A stretch of 7,612 nucleotides of DNA from an uncultured Alphaproteobacteria bacterium (GTDB lineage: Bacteria; Pseudomonadota; Alphaproteobacteria; RF32; CAG-239): positions 1-7,612 of the forward strand of contig CALXTG010000083.1 in NCBI GenBank assembly GCA_944391355.1, given 5' to 3'. Within the stretch, counting starts at the first letter, position 1; every line of letters starts with the position of its first letter. The notes beneath the pieces were generated by a model. That model saw nothing but the letters and a program-made list of their open reading frames with translations, made no database searches and had not been told where the DNA came from. A program made the position numbers and the translations under genes. Shown here in pieces: positions 1-5,948 of this stretch.

Positions 1-1208
1 AAATTATCAAGATTTTCTGCGGCGGCGGTCAAAGCCTGGCGATAGCGGCTGCGGGTCAGCAGCAAGCCGCTGCCGGAAGTAAACCGTTCGGAAATCTCCG
101 CGGCAATAACTTGCAATAAGTCGTTTATTCCCTGATTATGCTTGGCTGAAATGGTAATTATATCTTCCCGCCGCAATTTAGCACAGTGTTCATTTGTTAA
201 ATTATCACATTTATTGGCGACATATAAAATTTTGTTTTTAAATGATTTTGCAATATTTTCAAAGATGTGAACAGAGTCTTTGCAAGCATCAAACAAACAA
301 ATCAGCAAATCAGCCTCTTTAATTTTGTTTAAAGCAATGGCTATGCCTTTGCGTTCAATTTCATCTTCAACTTCACGTAAGCCGGCGGTATCGGTAAACA
401 TTACCGGATAACCGTTAATGTCAAGGTTAACATCAATGGCGTCACGGGTGGTTCCGGCAATATCGGAAACGATCACGGCTTCCCGTTTTACAACAGCGTT
501 CAACAAACTGGATTTGCCGGCATTGGGAGGCCCGACGACCACTACCCGAAAACCTTCGCGCAGACGTTCGCCGACAGCGGCGGAATTTAAATGCTCCTTA
601 ATTGCCGCGGAAAGTTTAAATACATCGTTCAACATATTATTGACAACGTCTTCCGGCAGTTCTTCATCAGGAAAATCAATAAAAGCTTCCAAATGGGCAA
701 GATTTTGCAGAAGCCGGCTGCGCCAGCCTTCATAAAGATTTTTCAAGCTACCTTCCATTTGGCGCAGGGCATATTTCTGCTGTTCGGAAGTTTCGGAGTC
801 TATCAAATCGGCCAAACCTTCGGCAGCGGTTAAGTCAAATTTGTTATTGTGAAAAGCGCGTTTTGAAAATTCACCAGGTTCGGCAAGACGATATCCCGGC
901 AAACTACCTAAAACATCCAGCAGGCTTTTAATAACCGCCTTAGAGCCGTGACACTGGATTTCAACAATATCTTCACCGGTAAAGGAATGCGGCGCCCGGA
1001 AATAAAGGATTAAGGCCTGATCCAGACTTTCGCCTGTCTGCGGCCGGCGTAAAGTTTGAAAATAAGCATAACGTGGTTTGATTTTGCCGACATCAAGTTC
1101 GGTCAAAGCGGCAACAGCCTGCAACGCGGCAGTGCCGGAAATGCGGATAACGGCAACGCCGGATTTTCCGTATACGGTTGAGAGGGCATAGATAGTCGGC
1201 TGAGTCAT
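1..1208 (-). CDS. mnmE: tRNA uridine-5-carboxymethylaminomethyl(34) synthesis GTPase MnmE, 3' end cut by window
   Basis: MnmE works with MnmG to install the (carboxymethyl)aminomethyl group on the wobble uridine of certain tRNAs, in the cytoplasm, using a folate-derived one-carbon unit and GTP hydrolysis. About 402 residues are visible. The N-terminus MTQPTIYALSTVYGKSGVAV is the typical folate-binding domain start. The G domain shows the G1 P-loop GPPNAGKS at residues 226-233, the G2 motif GTTRD at 252-256, DTAG at 273-276 and NKCD at 332-335, all in the usual order and near the E. coli positions. The family is about 440-455 residues long, so the last few dozen, including the catalytic C-terminal CxGK motif, lie beyond base 1. 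The ATG at 1208 has a good Shine-Dalgarno AGGAG at 1214-1218. Family assignment is secure; no defect is seen in the visible part. Confidence 0.97.
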   Translation of the reverse strand, partial: MTQPTIYALSTVYGKSGVAVIRISGTAALQAVAALTELDVGKIKPRYAYFQTLRRPQTGESLDQALILYFRAPHSFTGEDIVEIQCHGSKAVIKSLLDVLGSLPGYRLAEPGEFSKRAFHNNKFDLTAAEGLADLIDSETSEQQKYALRQMEGSLKNLYEGWRSRLLQNLAHLEAFIDFPDEELPEDVVNNMLNDVFKLSAAIKEHLNSAAVGERLREGFRVVVVGPPNAGKSSLLNAVVKREAVIVSDIAGTTRDAIDVNLDINGYPVMFTDTAGLREVEDEIERKGIAIALNKIKEADLLICLFDACKDSVHIFENIAKSFKNKILYVANKCDNLTNEHCAKLRREDIITISAKHNQGINDLLQVIAAEISERFTSGSGLLLTRSRYRQALTAAAENLDN

Positions 1209-1231
1209 GATATCTCCTTATCTTAAAAATT

Positions 1232-1260
1232 TATATACCCGCAATGTCAAATTGTTGCAA
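1232..1260 (-). promoter_or_regulatory. Possible sigma70-type promoter of mnmE
   Basis: On the minus strand TTGCAA (1260-1255) is followed after 17 nt by TATATA (1237-1232), 23 bp before the mnmE ATG. The -35 matches the consensus at only 4 of 6 positions. A TTGACA also lies within the spacer, but it has no acceptable -10 at the correct distance. The gap 1209-1462 separates divergent genes and so must hold a start signal for mnmE; this is the best candidate I see. Confidence 0.4.
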
Positions 1261-1372
1261 GATTAAAAAATGCGGTTTTTTTGACTCTGGAGAGGAATCT
1301 GAGTTTTTGATGAATGATTTATCGGACAACCGGAAAAATTCTTTTCTGCGGGCTTCCTGCGGACTCGTTTTT

Positions 1373-1401
1373 TTGACAGGTTAAAAAAGAGTTTTCATTA
1401 T
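1373..1401 (+). promoter_or_regulatory. Possible sigma70-type promoter of the HAD phosphatase gene
   Basis: An exact -35 hexamer TTGACA (1373-1378) is followed after 17 nt by CATTAT (1396-1401), which matches the -10 consensus at 4 of 6 positions. The predicted start near 1408 would leave about 55 nt of 5' untranslated RNA before the ATG at 1463. The downstream stretch is very AT-rich, so other -10 placements are possible. Confidence 0.45.
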
Positions 1402-1462
1402 TAATTATTATTAAAGCTTATTTGGTTATAAGATTATCGGGCAGATTTATTTGAGGATAAAA

Positions 1463-2161
1463 ATGAAGCAAGAAAAAAGGGCAGAAAAATTTGAACTGGT
1501 TATCTGGGATTTTGACGGCGTGATTGCCGATACCGAAAAACTCTGGTTACAAACCCGGCAGGAGATGTTAAACGAAAAATTTGCCCTTAACTGGGATTTT
1601 GCCACCGCCGCCCATTATCTGGCCGGAATGAGCGACCGCACCAAAGCCGAAGTTTTGCAGCGGCTGGGAATTGAAACCGATAAAACATTCTGGGACGAGG
1701 CTCTTAAGCGTGATTATAAGTTTATGCAAAAGGGTTTTGTTCTGACGCCGGGAATTCGTGAAATTTTTGAATATAACCGTGCCCACCGCATTAAACAATG
1801 CATTGCCACCGGCGGAATTTTGAGCAAAACGCTGGATAAAATCAGAACCGTGGGAATTGAAGATATTTTTCCGGCCGGTGAAATTTTTACCGTCGATATG
1901 GTCAAACACGGCAAACCGGAACCGGATATTTTTTTGTTTGCCGCGGCAAAAATGAAAACTTCCCCGCAAAACTGCGCGGTTATCGAAGATTCTCCGGCCG
2001 GATTGGAAGCGGCTTTACGAGCGGGTATGACCGCCGTCGCTTTTGCCGGCAGCGAAATGAATAAAGGCGAAGAATTTCGCCGCCGGGTCGAAGCTTTGGG
2101 CGTGAAACATATTTTTGGTACAATGGCGGAAGTTGCGGCCTTTCTTAAACCGCATTATTAA
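1463..2161 (+). CDS. HAD-superfamily phosphatase, beta-phosphoglucomutase / phosphoglycolate phosphatase-like
   Basis: This is a 232-residue haloacid dehalogenase-type hydrolase, probably cytoplasmic, acting on a small phosphorylated metabolite. The nucleophile motif DFDGVIADTE starts at residue 16 (nucleophile D16, acid/base D18). Motif II is the Thr of IATGG (T116), motif III is K151 in HGKPEPD, and motif IV is E175-D176 in IEDSPAG. The alpha-helical insert between motifs I and II fits a C1 cap. These features match the beta-PGM/Gph branch, but the substrate cannot be read from sequence. The frame extends upstream to a TTG at 1451. I chose the ATG at 1463 because GAGGA (1453-1457) sits 5 nt before it, and that Shine-Dalgarno would be inside the gene if TTG were used. 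The stop overlaps the convergent deacylase gene by 4 nt. It is the only rightward gene left of the putative origin. Confidence 0.9.
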   Translation: MKQEKRAEKFELVIWDFDGVIADTEKLWLQTRQEMLNEKFALNWDFATAAHYLAGMSDRTKAEVLQRLGIETDKTFWDEALKRDYKFMQKGFVLTPGIREIFEYNRAHRIKQCIATGGILSKTLDKIRTVGIEDIFPAGEIFTVDMVKHGKPEPDIFLFAAAKMKTSPQNCAVIEDSPAGLEAALRAGMTAVAFAGSEMNKGEEFRRRVEALGVKHIFGTMAEVAAFLKPHY

Positions 2162-3246
2162 ATTTCGGGAATCATGGCCGTCCATTTTTCCAGTTGAGCT
2201 GCGGAAATATATTCGTCTTTGGTATGCGCCTGAGCAATGTTTCCGGGGCCGAAAACAACGGTCGGCAGCCCTATTTTTTCAAAAAATCCGGCTTCAGTTC
2301 CGAAATTGACCGCCTGCGGCTGCTGTCCGCGGCTCAAAGACTCAATAAATTCCGGCTTACAGCGGCTTTTAAAAGCATAAGCATAGAGTTTTTGCTTAAT
2401 TTCCAATCGGGCCGGCGAATTATAATCCGTAAAAATATCCGCAAAAAATTTCTCAAAATCATCACCGGGGTTTTCACGGCTCAACAGCGTGTAAACAGCC
2501 CGGTCGGCAACAGTATTAATCGCCTCGCCGCCGTTAAAAAGCCCGACGGTCGCGGTTGAATAAGGCTCAATAAATGCCGGGTTGGCTCCGTAATTTTCCG
2601 CCAGTTTGCGGAAACCGCCAAGCAGATGGCAGTAGCTGTTTACCGCAGCGTCAACGGCATCAATGCATAGCGAAGGGCGCGACGAATGTCCGCTGCGGCC
2701 AAAAAGGGAAACTTCCAGCAGACGGGTGCCTTTATGGGCGGTAACGGCTTTTAAATCCGAAGGTTCCATGACGATACAATTCTGCTGATTTTGCAAAAAT
2801 TTTACGATATCAGGATCGGCGGTTATCTGATTAATAGCCTGAAATCCGCCTTCTTCATCATGCGTCAGCAGCAAAACGGCACTTTTTCCGGCCTTAACAA
2901 GTTCGGGAACCGCCGCCAAAAATCCGGCAATCGGCCCTTTCATATCGCAGGCGCCGCGGCCGTAATATCTGCCGTTTTCATAATGCAGTTCAAAGGGCCG
3001 TCCGCGATAAAAAGTCTCATCGGCGGGTACGGTATCCAGATGACCGGAAAAAACGCAGCCAGGACGGTTTTTATCACCGATAAAAGCCATCAGAGAGGCG
3101 CGGGTTTTATCCTGATTATAAATCAGACTGACTTCAACGCCGAAATTTTGCAGATAATTTCTGACCCAGTTAACGGCTTCCAGAGTATTATGCTGAATTT
3201 GGGTATCAAAAGCGACCAGTTTATGCAAAATTTCCTTAGTATCCAT
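2158..3246 (-). CDS. argE: M20-family deacylase, probable acetylornithine deacetylase (ArgE type)
   Basis: This 362-residue dinuclear zinc peptidase/deacylase most resembles ArgE, which removes acetyl from N-acetylornithine to give ornithine in arginine synthesis (cytoplasm). Metal ligands and catalytic residues are present: H69 and D71 in SGHLDTVP, bridging D101 in GACDMKG, catalytic E131 with E132 in HDEEGG, E161 in MEPSD, and H341 in AQAHTKDEY. The dimerisation-domain motif GRSGHSSRP (H187) and the AHKG after the fourth ligand also fit the ArgE branch. Length is normal or slightly short. The ATG at 3246 has the Shine-Dalgarno AAAAGGAG (3260-3253). It overlaps the upstream acetyltransferase gene by 11 nt, so the two are translated from one mRNA. 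Succinyl-diaminopimelate desuccinylase or another M20 deacylase are alternatives; the family is certain, the substrate less so. Confidence 0.85.
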   Translation of the reverse strand: MDTKEILHKLVAFDTQIQHNTLEAVNWVRNYLQNFGVEVSLIYNQDKTRASLMAFIGDKNRPGCVFSGHLDTVPADETFYRGRPFELHYENGRYYGRGACDMKGPIAGFLAAVPELVKAGKSAVLLLTHDEEGGFQAINQITADPDIVKFLQNQQNCIVMEPSDLKAVTAHKGTRLLEVSLFGRSGHSSRPSLCIDAVDAAVNSYCHLLGGFRKLAENYGANPAFIEPYSTATVGLFNGGEAINTVADRAVYTLLSRENPGDDFEKFFADIFTDYNSPARLEIKQKLYAYAFKSRCKPEFIESLSRGQQPQAVNFGTEAGFFEKIGLPTVVFGPGNIAQAHTKDEYISAAQLEKWTAMIPEI

Positions 3247-3994
3247 AACGAGCTCCTTTTGCCGCGGTCATCACAGCGGCGCGTTTTGCCTGTTGTTCGC
3301 GATATTTGCGTTCAAAATAACAAGTCATTTTCATCGCGCTTAAATCGGGCATCAGCCATAACTTCAACGGTATATCCTGTCCGGCGGCCTGCGCGGAATT
3401 GTTGACAGCTTTCTGCGGATCTTCGCTGTAGTCTCCCAGACATTCGGCGCCGCCGACTTTGTTAAAAAACTTCGGAGATTCGGCATAACCGCTCAAAGTT
3501 TCAGTCAAGGCATGACGGCAGCCTTTGGCGCTGTAATGATTGGCAAAATAGCCCATTATTGCCCGCCCAAGCCCTAATCCCTGATAAGCGGGATCAATGT
3601 AGATGGTTTGCAGGTTGGCATAAGCGGCGGCCTCATTATCGGCCAGTTTTTGACCGCGTACTTCTTCAAGATGTTCGCGATATTGCGGCCCCAGGGTTCC
3701 GGCTTTGCAGACACCGACTATACGGCTGGTGACATTGCCGCGGCTGTCGGCTGATAATTTTTCGACGACAATCCCTATAAAATTTTCATTTTTTTCACAT
3801 TTTGCAAAATAGCCGTCCCAGCTGGATTTTAAATTAGCTTTGGAAAAAGCCGTGTATAAATGCGGATATTGTTTGCGGAAAGGCTCATAGGTGCGGCAGG
3901 CCGAAAGGTTATGAACCCGAACCATTTGCAATAAATCTCTTCTCTCGGCAGTGCGGACGCGGTATAAATGTCCGTCTTTGGCTTTGTACATCAT
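3236..3994 (-). CDS. GNAT-family N-acetyltransferase
   Basis: This 252-residue protein belongs to the GCN5-related acetyltransferases, which move acetyl from acetyl-CoA to an amine. The acetyl-CoA-binding motif A is clear: IYIDPAYQGLGLGRA at residues 131-145, with the pyrophosphate loop Q138-G-L-G-L-G-R-A. A core strand with VVEKLSA lies before it at 76-82 and a helix with SGYAESPKFFNKVG follows. The extra N-terminal segment (about 70 residues) and the basic C-terminal tail are not assignable. The gene is first in an operon with the ArgE-like deacylase (11-nt overlap), so a matched pair that adds and removes an acetyl group is possible, but the substrate is unknown. The start is one of two adjacent ATGs; the first (3994) has a weak AAGAGA Shine-Dalgarno 6 nt before it. 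A long structured leader precedes it. Confidence 0.85.
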   Translation of the reverse strand: MMYKAKDGHLYRVRTAERRDLLQMVRVHNLSACRTYEPFRKQYPHLYTAFSKANLKSSWDGYFAKCEKNENFIGIVVEKLSADSRGNVTSRIVGVCKAGTLGPQYREHLEEVRGQKLADNEAAAYANLQTIYIDPAYQGLGLGRAIMGYFANHYSAKGCRHALTETLSGYAESPKFFNKVGGAECLGDYSEDPQKAVNNSAQAAGQDIPLKLWLMPDLSAMKMTCYFERKYREQQAKRAAVMTAAKGARYGY

Positions 3995-4047
3995 CGTTTT
4001 TCTCTTTTATTCCTTAATTGTTGATACGGTTTCAGCTGCCTTTTGAG

Positions 4048-4084
4048 CCTCTGAACGCCGCAGCCGGAATTAACCGTTCAGAGG
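4048..4084 (-). promoter_or_regulatory. Leader hairpin 2, perfect 10-bp stem covering the stop of the 18-codon frame
   Basis: Minus-strand CCTCTGAACG (4084-4075) is perfectly complementary to CGTTCAGAGG (4057-4048) across a 17-nt loop, which can itself form a small CCG/CGG hairpin. The stop codon TGA of the 18-codon frame (4080-4078) lies within the 5' arm, so a ribosome reaching the stop would melt the stem. The RNA that follows is CTCAAAAGGC, without a U-tract. Confidence 0.65.
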
Positions 4085-4134
4085 ACGGGTCGGAGAAGAA
4101 TGATGATAATGTTGCGGTTAAAATTAAAATTCAT
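4078..4134 (-). CDS. Possible 18-residue leader peptide rich in branched-chain residues
   Basis: The frame encodes MNFNFNRNIIIILLRPVL, with six consecutive branched-chain codons (four Ile, two Leu) and then Val-Leu just before the stop. Runs of regulatory codons directly ahead of a stem-loop are the hallmark of ilv/leu attenuator peptides. Here the stop lies in the 5' arm of a perfect hairpin. Against it: no clear Shine-Dalgarno before the ATG, no U-tract after the hairpin, and the downstream genes are not recognisable branched-chain genes. It could be a decayed or re-used ilv-type leader, or chance. Confidence 0.35.
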   Translation of the reverse strand: MNFNFNRNIIIILLRPVL

Positions 4135-4192
4135 GGTTTCTGCTTACTGTTTTTCGGTGGCATATCCGGAAAAGCCCGGGGTTACTTTTTTA

Positions 4193-4227
4193 CCTCCAGG
4201 CCGGATAAAATCTCCCTGGCCTAGAGG
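4193..4227 (-). promoter_or_regulatory. Leader hairpin 1, 10-bp stem covering the stop of the 34-codon frame
   Basis: Minus-strand CCTCTAGGCC (4227-4218) pairs with GGCCTGGAGG (4202-4193) across a 15-nt loop. Nine pairs are Watson-Crick and one is a U.G wobble (4223 with 4197). On the plus strand the same position would be an A/C mismatch, so the structure suits a minus-strand RNA. The TAG stop of the 34-codon frame (4223-4221) lies within the 5' arm, as in hairpin 2. Confidence 0.6.
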
Positions 4228-4325
4228 ACGGTAATAAGCAGAACGGAAATAATCAAAGACAACGCAAAAGCGCCGGAAAAGGACTTTCCGGAAATCAATG
4301 AAGATGTTAAAAACAGATCAAACAT
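4221..4325 (-). CDS. Possible 34-residue hydrophobic peptide in the operon leader
   Basis: The frame starts about 23 nt downstream of the predicted transcription start. Its N-terminus is MFDLFLTSSLISGK, followed by an unbroken hydrophobic stretch of about 19 residues (GAFALSLIISVLLITVL) that would suit a single membrane segment and runs to the stop. Upstream there is only a weak GAAAG in place of a Shine-Dalgarno. It may be a small membrane peptide, a leader peptide controlling the operon, or an unused frame. I recognise no family. Confidence 0.35.
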   Translation of the reverse strand: MFDLFLTSSLISGKSFSGAFALSLIISVLLITVL

Positions 4326-4354
4326 TTGCGTCTTTCAAACTTGTTATGTCAGAA

Positions 4355-4384
4355 AGTATATAAAAACGTTTTTTGACTTGTCAA
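4355..4384 (-). promoter_or_regulatory. Strong sigma70-type promoter for the GNAT-deacylase leader
   Basis: Exact TTGACA (4384-4379) on the minus strand is followed after 18 nt by TATACT (4360-4355), five of six matches to the -10 consensus. It lies directly after the rho terminator, so the downstream operon appears to be transcribed separately from rho. Confidence 0.7.
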
Positions 4385-4394
4385 TAAATAAAAT

Positions 4395-4425
4395 AAAAAA
4401 AAACCGCCTCGAAAGACGGTTTTTA
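4395..4425 (-). terminator. Intrinsic terminator of rho
   Basis: Just after the rho stop codon, the minus-strand transcript can form a 7-bp stem ACCGUCU / AGGCGGU with a UUCG loop (4420-4403), extended by flanking A/U pairs, followed by an unbroken run of U (4403-4395). One pair is a G.U wobble in the minus transcript but a C/A mismatch in the plus, so it fits termination of rho rather than of rightward transcription. Confidence 0.85.
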
Positions 4426-4430
4426 TATTT

Positions 4431-5684
4431 TTAAGAATTCATGGTATTGAAGAAATCCTGATTATTTTTGCTTAGGCGCAGTTTATCAAGCAGGAATTCC
4501 ATACCGTCGGTCATGCCCATCTGCATCAGGACGCGGCGCAATACCCACATTTTGGCCAGAGTATCTTTGTCGACCAAAAGCTCTTCTTTGCGGGTTCCGG
4601 AACGGGTGATATCAATGGTCGGAAACAGACGTTTGTCAGTCAGTTTGCGATCCAGAATGATTTCGGAGTTGCCGGTTCCCTTAAATTCTTCAAAAATAAC
4701 CTCGTCCATACGCGAGCCGGTATCAATCAGCGCGGTGGCAATAATTGTCAGCGAGCCGCCTTCTTCAACATTGCGCGCGGCGCCGAAGAAACGTTTGGGG
4801 CGCTGCAGGGCATTGGCGTCAACGCCACCGGTCAAAACCTTTCCGGAGGAGGGAACAACGGTATTATAGGCACGGCCGAGACGGGTAATAGAATCGAGCA
4901 GAATAATGACGTCTTTTTTGGTTTCGACCAGGCGCTTGGCTTTTTCAATAACCATTTCGGCAACCTGAACATGGCGGGAAGCCGGTTCGTCAAAGGTTGA
5001 GGAAATGACTTCGCCTTTAACCGAACGGGTCATATCGGTCACTTCTTCGGGGCGTTCGTCAATCAAAAGCACCATCAGATAAGCTTCGGGATGATTTTCG
5101 GCAATGGCATGGGCGATGTTTTGCAGCATAACGGTCTTACCGGTACGCGGCGGCGCAACAATCAGTCCGCGCTGGCCTTTGCCCTGCGGGGCAATCAGGT
5201 CAATGACGCGGGTGGTATAGTCTTTTTCGCCGTTAATAACGTCAAAGTCCAATTTTTCGGTCGGATAAAGCGGGGTAAGGTTGTCAAAATTAACGCGGAG
5301 TTTGGATTTTTCCGGATCATCAAAATTGATTTTATTGATTTTGGTTAAAGCAAAATAACGTTCGTTGTCTTTGGGGGCGCGGATTTCGCCTTCAACCGTG
5401 TCACCGGTGCGGAGTCCGAATTTTTTAACCTGGGCGGGAGAAACATAAATATCATCGGGGCCGGCCAGATAGTTGGAAACCGGCGAACGCAGAAAGCCGA
5501 AACCGTCCTGCATGACTTCAATTACACCGTCGCCGAGAATGATATTGTCTTCACCGGCAACTTTTTTTAAGATGGCGAACATTAAATCCTGCACGCGCAT
5601 CGAAGAAGCATCATCTATGCCTAAATCCTCAGCCTGAGTTAACAATTGTTGAGGAGACTTTTGCTTTAATTCGTTTAAATGCAT
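4431..5684 (-). CDS. rho: Transcription termination factor Rho
   Basis: Rho is a ring-shaped hexameric RNA helicase that ends transcription by threading nascent RNA and displacing RNA polymerase. The 417 residues match the usual length (E. coli 419). A helical N-terminal domain (about 1-45) is followed by the cold-shock-like RNA-binding domain with GFGFLR at 61-66 and DDIYVSPAQVKKFGLRTGD at 77-95. In the ATPase core the Walker A is APPRTGKT (177-184, K183), the catalytic glutamate lies in IDERPEE (E210), and the Walker B ends in D264 of ILLDSITRLGRAY; SSGKVLTGG follows. The P-loop reads R-T where E. coli has K-A. The ATG at 5684 has AAGGT at 5693-5689. It has its own promoter upstream and an intrinsic terminator downstream, so it looks like a single-gene unit flanking the putative origin. 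Confidence 0.99.
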   Translation of the reverse strand: MHLNELKQKSPQQLLTQAEDLGIDDASSMRVQDLMFAILKKVAGEDNIILGDGVIEVMQDGFGFLRSPVSNYLAGPDDIYVSPAQVKKFGLRTGDTVEGEIRAPKDNERYFALTKINKINFDDPEKSKLRVNFDNLTPLYPTEKLDFDVINGEKDYTTRVIDLIAPQGKGQRGLIVAPPRTGKTVMLQNIAHAIAENHPEAYLMVLLIDERPEEVTDMTRSVKGEVISSTFDEPASRHVQVAEMVIEKAKRLVETKKDVIILLDSITRLGRAYNTVVPSSGKVLTGGVDANALQRPKRFFGAARNVEEGGSLTIIATALIDTGSRMDEVIFEEFKGTGNSEIILDRKLTDKRLFPTIDITRSGTRKEELLVDKDTLAKMWVLRRVLMQMGMTDGMEFLLDKLRLSKNNQDFFNTMNS

Positions 5685-5739
5685 ATTTACCTTGAAAATT
5701 TAATTGACGTGATTAGTTAGAAAGGCAGGGTTGTGAGGT

Positions 5740-5768
5740 TTTATAGTATGGAATGACAAATTTGTCAA
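5740..5768 (-). promoter_or_regulatory. sigma70-type promoter of rho
   Basis: TTGACA (5768-5763, exact) is followed after 17 nt by TATAAA (5745-5740), five of six matches. Transcription would start near 5733, giving an untranslated leader of about 50 nt. The -35 overlaps a perfect 14-bp palindrome. Confidence 0.75.
5754..5767. repeat. Perfect 14-bp palindrome overlapping the rho -35 box
   Basis: TGACAAATTTGTCA is its own reverse complement. It covers five bases of the rho -35 hexamer and part of the spacer, the usual place for a repressor operator. No regulator is identifiable from the sequence. Confidence 0.5.
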
Positions 5769-5807
5769 ATATTCTTTTCCTGCCGAGAAATTGTTAAGCC
5801 GCGATGG

Positions 5808-5823
5808 TTAAAATTTTATTAAC
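5808..5823 (+). promoter_or_regulatory. CtrA-type box 1 (TTAA-N7-TTAAC)
   Basis: TTAA at 5808 and TTAA at 5819 are separated by exactly 7 nt, and the second is followed by C, matching the full Caulobacter consensus. It lies 40 bp upstream of the rho -35 and beside the AT-only unwinding candidate. Confidence 0.6.
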
Positions 5824-5889
5824 AGCCCCGCAGGGCCTTCTATATATTTTTTAAAAAGGTATTGGTAGATAGTGAATCCCTGTGAGTTC

Positions 5890-5898
5890 TGTGGATAG
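5890..5898 (-). promoter_or_regulatory. DnaA box, one mismatch
   Basis: The minus strand reads CTATCCACA against the TTATCCACA consensus. It is followed within 25 bp by two more single-mismatch boxes, forming a tight trio at 5890-5923. Confidence 0.5.
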
Positions 5899-5902
5899 AA
5901 TC

Positions 5903-5911
5903 TTATCAACA
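5903..5911 (+). promoter_or_regulatory. DnaA box, one mismatch
   Basis: TTATCAACA differs from TTATCCACA at the sixth base. It is the middle member of the DnaA-box trio, 4 bp from the left neighbour and 3 bp from the right. Confidence 0.45.
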
Positions 5912-5914
5912 CGG

Positions 5915-5923
5915 TTATGCAGA
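5915..5923 (+). promoter_or_regulatory. DnaA box, one mismatch
   Basis: TTATGCAGA matches TTATNCACA except at the eighth base. It lies 2 bp from CtrA-type box 2, so DnaA and CtrA could hardly bind here at the same time. Confidence 0.4.
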
Positions 5924-5925
5924 AG

Positions 5926-5940
5926 TTAACAGAGTGTTAA
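5926..5940 (+). promoter_or_regulatory. CtrA-type box 2 (TTAA-N7-TTAA)
   Basis: Exact half-sites at 5926 and 5937 with a 7-nt spacer (CAGAGTG). Box 3 starts 23 bp further on, about two helical turns, so two CtrA dimers could sit on one face of the DNA. Confidence 0.6.
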
Positions 5941-5948
5941 TAAGAATG

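Larger units (their letters stand above)
3995..4348 (-). promoter_or_regulatory. Long structured 5' leader of the GNAT-deacylase operon
   Basis: A strong promoter at 4384-4355 predicts a transcript starting near 4348, leaving about 350 nt before the GNAT start codon. In transcript order the stretch holds: a 34-codon hydrophobic frame with a 7-bp hairpin (4291-4273, CCGGAAA / TTTCCGG) inside it; a 10-bp hairpin covering its stop; an 18-codon frame rich in Ile and Leu; a second 10-bp hairpin covering that stop; and about 50 nt to the GNAT ATG. Both short frames end with the same bases, CCGTCCTCT, before the last two stop-codon bases. A 7-nt segment in the second frame (4121-4115, TTAACCG) can pair with CGGTTAA (4076-4070) at the second hairpin, giving an alternative fold. 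No run of T follows either hairpin, so neither is a standard intrinsic terminator. This suggests translation-coupled control; it matches no riboswitch or T-box I recognise. Confidence 0.55.

Noticed and set aside
1401..1414. TTAA-N6-TTAA before the HAD gene as a CtrA box
   Set aside because: The spacer is one base short and the stretch is a simple ATT-rich run.
1451..1462. TTG start that would add four residues to the HAD phosphatase
   Set aside because: The TTG overlaps the Shine-Dalgarno GAGGA that correctly spaces the ATG at 1463.
4018..4224. 68-codon plus-strand frame between the GNAT gene and rho
   Set aside because: It begins with TTG without a Shine-Dalgarno, has no family resemblance, and lies antisense to a leader with a strong minus-strand promoter.
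4048..4227. The two leader hairpins as intrinsic terminators
   Set aside because: Neither is followed by a T-run on either strand.
4468..4869. Long plus-strand frame inside rho, and similar frames inside mnmE, the HAD, deacylase, coaE and dnaQ genes
   Set aside because: They are antisense or out-of-frame shadows of genes with full catalytic motifs, with low-complexity basic or Ser/Arg-rich products.
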